Below, in pieces: positions 15,440 to 21,064 of a DNA stretch of 21,064 nt. Numbering within the stretch: the first letter of the stretch is position 1; each line of letters starts with the position of its first letter. Source of the stretch: Roseivirga sp. UBA6061 (GTDB lineage: Bacteria > Bacteroidota > Bacteroidia > Cytophagales > Cyclobacteriaceae); assembly GCA_002427745.1 (NCBI GenBank), contig DIYF01000083.1:1-21064 (forward strand). The letters are read 5' to 3'. The position numbers were made by a program, and so were the translations under genes. The notes below the pieces were generated by a model that was not told the DNA's origin, did no database searches, and saw only the letters and a program-made list of their open reading frames with translations.

Positions 15440-16108
15440 TCAGCGTAAATCAAAACCCTTGATAATACCAGTCTGAATGCCAAAACGAATCACTCCTGCT
15501 GAGTTTTTTACTTCCAGTTTGCTCAGGATATTTTTGCGGTGTGAGTCTATGGTATGGGTGCTTACAAAAAGCTTATCCGCAATTTCAGCGGTATTCAGCC
15601 CTTCAGCAATCAGGCGAATGACGTCCTTTTCACGCTCACTCACTTCAATATCCAGTGGGCTGTCAAACACTTTGCTCTTCTGAAAACTCTTGATCACCGT
15701 CTTGGTGATTTCTTTGCTATAATAGGGTTCGCCTCGCATCAGCGTGTCTATTGCCAGAAAAAGTTCTGCCCGGCCTGAGTTTTTGAGCAGATAGCCGTCT
15801 ACTCCTGTGGCAATAAGGTTTTTGATAAACTCGGGCTGGTTATAGGTGCTCATGATCAGGATCTTTACCTCTGGAAACTCCGTTTTGAGTTCTTTGGCCA
15901 CGGTGATGCCATCCTTTTCAGGCATATTGATATCGAGTATTACCAGGTCCAGCTCATCGAGATTTTTTACTGTTCTGACGACCTCCTCACCATGGTGTGC
16001 TTCGGCCACTACTTCCACACCCTCTTTCTGGCTAAGCAGCAGCTTCAGACCATCGATGATAATCTGGTGATCATCGGCCACCAGAATTTTGATATTGTCG
16101 CTAATCAT
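15440..16108 (-). CDS. NarL/LuxR-family response regulator
   Basis: 222 residues. The receiver domain (about 6-125) has the acidic pair Asp12-Asp13, phospho-acceptor Asp59 (LVILDINMP), a conserved Thr/Ser region (ILIMSTYN) and the switch Lys in GYLLKNSG. The C-terminal HTH (about 155-215) contains SEREKDVIRLIAEGLNTAEI and VSTHTIDSHRKNIL, typical of the LuxR-type DNA-binding domain. Its ATG overlaps the kinase stop by 4 bases, so the pair is translated together. Phosphorylation by the upstream kinase should promote DNA binding; target genes cannot be read from the window. Transcription converges on the EF-hand gene. Confidence 0.95.
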   Translation of the reverse strand: MISDNIKILVADDHQIIIDGLKLLLSQKEGVEVVAEAHHGEEVVRTVKNLDELDLVILDINMPEKDGITVAKELKTEFPEVKILIMSTYNQPEFIKNLIATGVDGYLLKNSGRAELFLAIDTLMRGEPYYSKEITKTVIKSFQKSKVFDSPLDIEVSEREKDVIRLIAEGLNTAEIADKLFVSTHTIDSHRKNILSKLEVKNSAGVIRFGIQTGIIKGFDLR

Positions 16109-17913
16109 ACTTTGAGTGTTATGGTGGCTGTGGTGCCCTTATTGGCCGGTGAAGAGAGGGTCCATTCTCCACCAATTCTTTCTACCCTTGTGTGGATGTT
16201 TCTGTGGCCTATGCCTTTCTTAGCGGCCTGGTCTGCACCGCCTATGCCATTGTCGGCCACGGTGAGTTTAATAAGATCTGCCTCTTTCCTTAGGTCAATG
16301 TCAAAGCGACTAGCCCGGGCATGGCGCAGGGTGTTATTTAGTAGTTCCTGTACAATTCTGTAGAGGTGTAGTTCCTTGTCCATGGACAGTCTTTCGTCAA
16401 AGCGGGAGGTAGTCAGGTTCACGGTCAGCCTGTCTTTGTTGGAAACGGTTTCTTTCAGGTTGTTCAGGGCTGCCAACAGGCCGAATTTGGTGAGTACACC
16501 TGACAGCATGTCGTGCGAGATTTGGCGGGTATCATCTATGGCAGTAGAGAGTAGTTTGTTCACAACTGTAAAATGCTCGCTTGAAAAACCATCATTAAAG
16601 CCGGCTTCCAGGTGCATTTTAGCAGCAGTGAGCACGCTGCCCAGCCTATCGTGTAATTCTTCGGACACTCTTTTGCGTTCTTTTTCCTGGCCTTCAATAA
16701 TGGCATCAAATACTTTCAGGTCTTGCTGTTGAAGCAGCCTGTTTACTTCCTGGCTGTGGGCCAGTGCCAGGGTCCTGGCTTCAATTCTGTTCAAGCGACT
16801 GCGCTGAATAAAAAAGGCTATTGTGGCCAGGGCTATCAAGCCTGATATCAGGTAGATGATGTCCGACTTTTGTTTCCTTAGCTTCATTGCCTGTGCTTCG
16901 GCTCTCGATTCTGCCAGCTCTTTTTCTTTTCTTTCCGTCTGATATATCGTTTCAAACCTTGTGGTTTCACTTGCTTTCAGGGCAGTATACACGGAGTCTT
17001 TGTAGGTGATATGCTGCAGTAAAAGTGGTACAGCTTTATCGTTGTCATTTGCCTGAATATATAAGTCTGCCAGGTTTTTTGAAAGTGTTTGAATTCTGTT
17101 CAAATTCCGGTTTTCGGGTCTGTCGCTGAAAGCTATGTCCAGACCTTTTTGGTAGGCTGCTCTGGCCAGTCGGTAGTCTTTTTGCTTTTTATACACATTG
17201 CCGGTGTTTTCCATTAAGGTGGCCTGCATATAGGTATTAGGAGCTTGTTCTAGGGCCTGGTTATAATAGAGCAGCGCACTATCGTATTGTTGCTTTTCTT
17301 CATATACCCGGCCAAAGTTTTGGAAGGAACCTACCATGTCGGCCTTGGACTTATATTTGCGGTAGATTACAAAAGCCTTGTTGAAATAATAAAAGGCAGA
17401 ATCGAGGTTGTAAATGGGGTTATCACGCTTATGGTCTATGAATAAGGCTCCCAGGTTATTAAGCGTAGTGGCCAGTAGTCCGTCCTGTTCTACGCGACTT
17501 CCTATGGCAATGGCTTCCCGATAATGATTCTGGGCTTTTGCGTATTTTTGCCTACGGTTGTAAATATTACCAATGTTGAGCTTGTTTTTCATAATACCCG
17601 GCTCGAATTGAAGGGAATCATGGATATGAAAGCTTTGTCTTTGATACTTCATGGCCTTGTCATAATCTTTCAACCGGAAATGGACAATACCTATGCGATT
17701 TAGGGCTCCCGCAACTCCCAGTTGATTATTGACTCCTTTGTATCCTTCCAGCGCTTTATTGTAAAAGAAAAGGGCACTATCATATACAGCGGCATTTTTA
17801 AAACCTAAGCCGGTCTTATAGTAGGCATCTGCCTCAAGCTGAGACTGTGCCTGACTATGATGTTGTATAAAACCGAAAACGATAAAGTACAAAAGTATAT
17901 TTTTAAAAGTCAT
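16105..17913 (-). CDS. TPR-domain sensor histidine kinase (HisKA_3 type)
   Basis: 602 residues. A signal peptide or N-terminal anchor (about 1-22, ending HHSQAQ) leads to six or seven tetratricopeptide repeats (about 30-305), for example QQYDSALLYYNQALEQAP. A coiled segment (about 325-350) precedes one transmembrane helix (352-370), then the HisKA_3 dimerisation region with His421 (VSEELHDRLGSVL). The ATPase domain has N-box LLNNTLRHA, DNGIGG and a GIGHRNIHTRVERIGG box. The sensor should therefore be periplasmic, with TPRs binding a protein or peptide, and the kinase cytoplasmic. This layout is common in Bacteroidota. It pairs with the overlapping response-regulator gene. Confidence 0.95.
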   Translation of the reverse strand: MTFKNILLYFIVFGFIQHHSQAQSQLEADAYYKTGLGFKNAAVYDSALFFYNKALEGYKGVNNQLGVAGALNRIGIVHFRLKDYDKAMKYQRQSFHIHDSLQFEPGIMKNKLNIGNIYNRRQKYAKAQNHYREAIAIGSRVEQDGLLATTLNNLGALFIDHKRDNPIYNLDSAFYYFNKAFVIYRKYKSKADMVGSFQNFGRVYEEKQQYDSALLYYNQALEQAPNTYMQATLMENTGNVYKKQKDYRLARAAYQKGLDIAFSDRPENRNLNRIQTLSKNLADLYIQANDNDKAVPLLLQHITYKDSVYTALKASETTRFETIYQTERKEKELAESRAEAQAMKLRKQKSDIIYLISGLIALATIAFFIQRSRLNRIEARTLALAHSQEVNRLLQQQDLKVFDAIIEGQEKERKRVSEELHDRLGSVLTAAKMHLEAGFNDGFSSEHFTVVNKLLSTAIDDTRQISHDMLSGVLTKFGLLAALNNLKETVSNKDRLTVNLTTSRFDERLSMDKELHLYRIVQELLNNTLRHARASRFDIDLRKEADLIKLTVADNGIGGADQAAKKGIGHRNIHTRVERIGGEWTLSSPANKGTTATITLKV

Positions 17914-17926
17914 GAACTAATATAAT

Positions 17927-17957
17927 AAAAGACTATCACGCTTATTGATAGTCTTTT
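17927..17957 (-). terminator. Perfect 12-bp hairpin terminator
   Basis: AAAAGACTATCA and TGATAGTCTTTT pair perfectly around a 7-base loop, giving an A-tract on one side and a T-tract on the other. It sits 15 bases beyond the stop of the 139-residue gene and just upstream of the kinase start. It should end the protease operon and separate it from the two-component genes. Confidence 0.8.
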
Positions 17958-17972
17958 ATGTCTGGTGTGGTA

Positions 17973-18392
17973 TTAATCACCATCTCCCATGTGTGAAGTG
18001 CTGGAGCCATCATGATCCTGCAGGTGAGGGTGGTCAATCGCAAGTTTGACGGCTATTTGGTCCCAGAGGTATCTCTCCTTAAATCTTTGACCTTCTGCCG
18101 TGGTCTTTAGTAAGATGCTGCCCTCCAGTGGTACTTTATGTGGACCACCGGAATGATTTGTTTTTAAGTTGATCACACATAGGTTATTCGGTATTGTATC
18201 ATTGAACTTCTCCAGTTCAAATGCATTACCTCCCAGAGGTTTTAATTCAGCATAAGCAAAGGTGAGGTCTACATTGAAAGACTCGGCAGTCTGGCCTGCC
18301 AGGTCTATGGCGTAATGAAGCTTGTAGTGGTCTAGTGTGGCACCCACCATTACTTTTTCCAGATACGTGTAAAATGCGTTTTTTCGTAACAT
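17973..18392 (-). CDS. Unrecognised 139-residue protein of the protease operon
   Basis: I do not recognise this protein. It has no signal peptide or membrane helix. The pattern is mixed alpha/beta, with an N-terminal helical stretch (NAFYTYLEKVMVGATLDHYK), alternating strands in the middle (FNVDLTFAYAELKPL, NLCVINLKTN) and a C-terminal tail rich in His, Asp and Ser (HPHLQDHDGSSTSHMGDGD) that could bind metal or simply be disordered. It is the last gene of a three-gene unit, 18 bases downstream of the subtilase stop and just before a terminator. A role as a substrate, inhibitor or partner of the protease is plausible from position but not shown by sequence. Confidence 0.75.
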   Translation of the reverse strand: MLRKNAFYTYLEKVMVGATLDHYKLHYAIDLAGQTAESFNVDLTFAYAELKPLGGNAFELEKFNDTIPNNLCVINLKTNHSGGPHKVPLEGSILLKTTAEGQRFKERYLWDQIAVKLAIDHPHLQDHDGSSTSHMGDGD

Positions 18393-18410
18393 TGGTATAT
18401 AGGTTTGTAG

Positions 18411-19391
18411 TTAAAAATCTAGCTTTAATAAGCCATAGCCGGCATATATCGGATCAATTTTCAGGCGCGTGATTCCTGCTACCTTCTCTAGTACAGTGGG
18501 TTTCCGTTCTTTGAGTAGAAGCCGTTTCTTCAATTCATGATAGCTGGCTTTGCCGCCCATATCTTCCAGTAACAGTGCTATCAGACCTGTGGCAAATGCG
18601 GTGGCATAAGAGGTGTGATTGAGTGTCATACCCTGGGGATCGATAAAAGATGGAATATTATGGCCGGGAGCAAGAAAATCGACTAATGTACCAGAGTCAG
18701 TGCCTGGTTTAATGCTGCCATCTTCCATATGTGCGCCAATAGCAAGGGTTTTTTGAAAAGCGGCCGGGTATTCTACAGACATATTGCCAGGAGATGGAGA
18801 GTTACCGGCTGCACAAATCAAGATGGTATTATTAAGGTAAGCGGCCTTCACAGCTTCATGGAGTGGTATAGAACAATGCCCGACCTTCATGCTTACGTTT
18901 ACCAGGTGTATGCCATTGGCAGCCGCCCATAAAATGGCTATGGGCAGTAGTTTTGAAACCTTACGCTCTTCACTGATACTGTTATCTTGCGGATCATTAT
19001 AGATCTTTAAGATGTGTATTTTGCTCTCCGAAGTAATACCCCGCTGAGCTCCATCGGCATCGGTTCCACCAATGATTGACGCTATGTTTGAACCATGATA
19101 TTTGTTGTCTCCATCATAGTTTACTTTTGACCATGGTTGCGCATTTCTTAAGAAGTCAAGCCTGGCTTCCGTAGAACTTAGTGTTTCCAGTTGTCTGATA
19201 AGCTTCAATGAGTCCATGCCTGTAAAGTCAATAGAGTCCGATCTCTTTATCTTTTCCAGGGCAGGAATGCCAGGAGCATAACCAGAGTCTATAATGGCTA
19301 TCTTTATATCCTTTCCGGTGTATTTTTGGGTTCTTGTGTCCAGGTCATGGAAGTCCCAGGCCCAGTTTTTAACGGTGTTGCTGTTGCTCAT
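18411..19391 (-). CDS. Subtilisin-family (S8) serine protease, apparently cytoplasmic
   Basis: 326 residues containing a complete S8 domain: Asp35 (AIIDSGYAPG), His99 (YHGSNIASIIGG), oxyanion Asn197 (AAGNSPSPG) and nucleophile Ser261 (HTSYATAFATG, where most subtilases have GTSMAAP). There is no signal peptide, propeptide or C-terminal sorting domain, so the enzyme should act inside the cell, which is uncommon for subtilases. An insert of about 50 residues between the Asp and His motifs is helical. The upstream neighbour is a membrane protein and the downstream neighbour is a small unknown protein, all on one strand with gaps of 58 and 18 bases. Intracellular subtilases beside unknown small genes occur in several conflict-type loci; that comparison is inference. 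Confidence 0.92.
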   Translation of the reverse strand: MSNSNTVKNWAWDFHDLDTRTQKYTGKDIKIAIIDSGYAPGIPALEKIKRSDSIDFTGMDSLKLIRQLETLSSTEARLDFLRNAQPWSKVNYDGDNKYHGSNIASIIGGTDADGAQRGITSESKIHILKIYNDPQDNSISEERKVSKLLPIAILWAAANGIHLVNVSMKVGHCSIPLHEAVKAAYLNNTILICAAGNSPSPGNMSVEYPAAFQKTLAIGAHMEDGSIKPGTDSGTLVDFLAPGHNIPSFIDPQGMTLNHTSYATAFATGLIALLLEDMGGKASYHELKKRLLLKERKPTVLEKVAGITRLKIDPIYAGYGLLKLDF

Positions 19392-19449
19392 TTTGATTAT
19401 TTTAGTGAATAGTGTTTTTTGTATGGGTTATGTAAGGAACATCGGAGTA

Positions 19450-20172
19450 CTACTCCTCTGAACCCTTAGGAGTTGATTGGCCCTCTTGAGTCTTGATTTG
19501 AGGAGTGCCTGGCTTGGAAGAGGATTGGGGACTTTTTGTACTACCACTGCCCGATACCTTGTTTACAGCATAGGGTACCACACCTATACCCAGAGCCAGC
19601 ATTACATTAGCCATATTTTGAAAATCTGGTATGGTCTGAACCACAAGGGAAGATACCAGGCTGATGACTGCAATGCTCAAGGCGATGGATATAGCTGCAA
19701 TGCCTGAAAAGAAGGCGATTACACGGCTACTACTACTAACGGCCGTTGCTTTGCCGTCTTCGTTAAGGCCTGTCTCTGATAGTGCCTCTTGCAGTTTAAA
19801 ATGCGGGATTTTACTTATCCAATAATACATAAGGTAAAACATAATGGGCACTATGAATACAAACCAAAAGTAGGAGGCAAGTTGGTCGTTACGTTCCGAC
19901 CTTTTCTTTTCCTTGAAAGTTTTTGCCGGAGGGTCAAATTCTTCAGTTTGTTTTTTGATTGAAGCTTTTTTTTCCTGAATGGTCTCTTCCAATTGATTAA
20001 TCTTCAGTGTGGTTGTAGATTTGAGGTTTTGAAATTCCTTGTTCTTTTTATCAAGTTCTCCTTGCAGTTCAGTGATTTTTGACTGTAGACTATCGGCTTC
20101 TGTCTGAGACCAAAGCGGTGTAATTGAGAAAAAGCTTAGTATCGTAGCGAGTAATATTACCTTTCTGAACAT
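19450..20172 (-). CDS. Exported coiled-coil protein with multiple membrane helices, unknown function
   Basis: 240 residues. An N-terminal signal-like helix (1-22, ending PLWSQ) is followed by a charged coiled coil (about 27-75, SKITELQGELDKKNKEFQNL). Three hydrophobic segments follow at about 99-118, 150-178 and 187-206, and then a low-complexity hydrophilic tail rich in Ser, Pro, Gly and Lys (207-240). The likely arrangement is an external coiled coil held to the inner membrane with a flexible end. I do not recognise the family. It is the first gene of the unit with the S8 protease and the 139-residue protein, so it may tether or sense for the protease. Confidence 0.78.
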   Translation of the reverse strand: MFRKVILLATILSFFSITPLWSQTEADSLQSKITELQGELDKKNKEFQNLKSTTTLKINQLEETIQEKKASIKKQTEEFDPPAKTFKEKKRSERNDQLASYFWFVFIVPIMFYLMYYWISKIPHFKLQEALSETGLNEDGKATAVSSSSRVIAFFSGIAAISIALSIAVISLVSSLVVQTIPDFQNMANVMLALGIGVVPYAVNKVSGSGSTKSPQSSSKPGTPQIKTQEGQSTPKGSEE

Positions 20173-20181
20173 AACTAAATT

Positions 20182-20195
20182 GTTTTGTTCAAAAC
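20182..20195 (-). promoter_or_regulatory. Short inverted repeat before the membrane-protein operon
   Basis: GTTTTG and CAAAAC flank two bases, 9 bases upstream of the start at 20172. The position suits a repressor site or a small translational-control hairpin. The arms are AT-rich and only 6 bp, so chance is a real alternative. Confidence 0.22.
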
Positions 20196-20444
20196 TCCTG
20201 AGATATCAACTATATGTACTCACTACTTTTGGGGATTATTGTAAAACCTAACCCCGATCAGGATCTCCGCAGAGGTTCTTTATCACCCCATTAAGTCTAA
20301 TCCAATTAATTCTCCCGGAGCTTAGTGCAGGCTGATGTGCATAACTTTCTCTCATTCCGCCTCCCCATATACTGCCACTTCCATTACCCTCATTTACTTT
20401 AGGTCCACTGATCAGGGCGCGCCCGATCACTTACCCACCCAAAG

Positions 20445-20482
20445 CGGTCAGTGTTGACCGGCCTGCTCAGGCAGGATCTTTT
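20445..20482 (+). promoter_or_regulatory. Two adjacent hairpins in the leader of the coiled-coil gene
   Basis: CGGTCA/TGACCG around GTGT (20445-20460) is followed directly by CCTGC/GCAGG around TCAG (20462-20475), then ATCTTTT. The second hairpin plus T-run looks like a small terminator but no plus-strand gene lies upstream, so it may be a leader attenuator for the gene starting at 20502. Confidence 0.3.
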
Positions 20483-20501
20483 CTAAACCTTTTAAAATTT
20501 T

Positions 20502-20918
20502 ATGACAATGGATATTAACACATCCCTGTTAAGCACCGTGGTGGAATGCGACAGTGCTTTAAACAATCTGAATGAAGAGAAAACGCAGGTAGAGCGCAGA
20601 CTGCGCAACCTGGGAGAGAGCCTGGAAAGTCGCTCAGCGACTACCGTAGAAGTAACCGAGGGCATTGCTTCTGTCCAGGCCGTGATTGCAGGCTATGAGG
20701 CAGCCCTACAGGTAATGACGGACGAGAAAGCCAAGCGTGACCTGGAACTGAAAGTAGAGCGGGAAGAAACCAAACTCAAAGCCCTGCAAAACAGACAAGC
20801 CAGCTATAATGCGGTATCTGTACTGCAAAATCAGGTAGACTACAGTCAGCTCGAAGTACAGATACCTGTACTGGAAGAGGCCATTGCCGCGGTAGAAGCC
20901 AGAAAGGCAGGCCTTTAG
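20502..20918 (+). CDS. Small coiled-coil protein of unknown function
   Basis: 138 residues from the first ATG; a second ATG two codons later (20508) is equally possible. Almost the whole length is predicted helical and heptad-like: residues about 15-50 (EEKTQVERRLRNLGESLESR), 55-110 (AKRDLELKVEREETKLKALQ) and 118-138 (VPVLEEAIAAVEARKAGL-type ending). There is no signal peptide, membrane segment or catalytic motif. It is rich in Glu, Lys and Gln and likely forms a helical hairpin or oligomer. It is divergent from the membrane-protein/protease unit, and its downstream context is cut by the window edge. I do not recognise the family. Confidence 0.7.
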   Translation: MTMDINTSLLSTVVECDSALNNLNEEKTQVERRLRNLGESLESRSATTVEVTEGIASVQAVIAGYEAALQVMTDEKAKRDLELKVEREETKLKALQNRQASYNAVSVLQNQVDYSQLEVQIPVLEEAIAAVEARKAGL

Positions 20919-20962
20919 TCGTTACGCCCTTTCTCGCCTGGCGTAGCCTTGGCGGAGCGAGG

Positions 20963-21049
20963 AGGGCCGGGGCAGAATTGGAGATTCAACTCTTAAACTT
21001 TAATCGCTTCACCCTTTAGGGCCGGGGCGGAATGGAAGTTTGGAACTCT
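20963..21049. repeat. Pair of imperfect direct repeats
   Basis: AGGGCCGGGGCAGAATTGGA (starting 20963) recurs as AGGGCCGGGGCGGAATGGAA (starting 21018). Similarity extends to the ACTCT at 20989-20993 and 21045-21049. The copies are about 32 bases long and 55 bases apart, in non-coding sequence after the coiled-coil gene. A GC-rich segment with CGCC/GGCG arms (20937-20955) precedes them. The pattern resembles a dispersed intergenic repeat, but the window is too short to show other copies. Confidence 0.5.
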
Positions 21050-21064
21050 GAATCACCCTTATCG

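Larger units (their letters stand above)
20173..20501. other. Gene-poor intergenic region between divergent genes
   Basis: This 329-base stretch separates the membrane-protein operon (minus) from the coiled-coil gene (plus) and must hold both promoters. It contains a GTTTTG/CAAAAC inverted repeat, a GC-rich near-palindrome around GGGCGCGCCC (20416-20425), and two adjacent hairpins near the plus-strand start. The only frame of note is a 60-codon minus-strand frame with a GTG start and no family resemblance, which I do not call as a gene. I see no RNA gene. Confidence 0.5.

Noticed and set aside
20248..20430. 60-codon minus-strand frame in the right intergenic region
   Set aside because: It starts with GTG, has no recognisable domain or signal peptide and overlaps a GC-rich palindrome. 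A small peptide gene cannot be excluded but is not supported.
1..21064. tRNA, rRNA, CRISPR array or insertion sequence
   Set aside because: I saw no regularly spaced repeats, no tRNA-like cloverleaf, no transposase-like protein and no terminal inverted repeats with target duplications.

Overview
The window looks like a chromosomal accessory region of a Bacteroidota bacterium, probably a Cytophagales-like member. Coding density is high. The start regions I looked at closely (hsdM, hsdS, the toxin gene and the 138-residue coiled-coil gene) show no strong Shine-Dalgarno sequence. Gene families typical of that phylum are present: a TPR-domain histidine kinase paired with a NarL/LuxR-type regulator, GxxExxY proteins, and a pentapeptide-repeat membrane protein. 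I cannot name the species.

Left part (1-13702, all minus strand). Reading in the direction of transcription, from right to left, there is a type I restriction-modification cluster: hsdM, an intact GxxExxY gene, a short C-terminal GxxExxY remnant, hsdS, a pentapeptide-repeat/membrane protein gene, an unrecognised 450-residue protein gene, and hsdR. Several junctions overlap or nearly touch, which suggests one transcription unit with accessory genes placed between hsdS and hsdR. Below hsdR lies a small P-loop NTPase gene. After it comes a tight three-gene unit that I read as a toxin-antitoxin-chaperone (TAC) module: a HigB/RelE-like protein, an Xre-type HTH antitoxin with a C-terminal extension, and a SecB-like chaperone. 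A near-perfect inverted repeat sits directly in front of the toxin start and is a good candidate autoregulatory operator. A patatin-like lipid hydrolase gene runs off the left edge, with a perfect 16-bp palindrome upstream. Together this resembles a defence island.

Middle (13703-15440). Diverging from hsdM on the plus strand are two overlapping genes. One encodes an acyl-carrier-protein-like small protein with an altered phosphopantetheine motif. The other encodes an exported two-EF-hand protein with a beta-rich C-terminal part. They end at a strong hairpin terminator that can also serve the convergent two-component genes.

Right part (15440-20172, minus strand). A TPR sensor histidine kinase and its response regulator overlap by 4 bases. 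Upstream of them, behind a 12-bp perfect-stem terminator, is a separate three-gene unit: an exported, coiled-coil, multi-pass membrane protein, a subtilisin-family (S8) protease with a complete catalytic triad but no signal peptide, and an unrecognised 139-residue protein. This unit is the best candidate for an undescribed system. The last 560 bases hold a gene-poor stretch, a small plus-strand coiled-coil gene and a pair of short direct repeats at the right edge.
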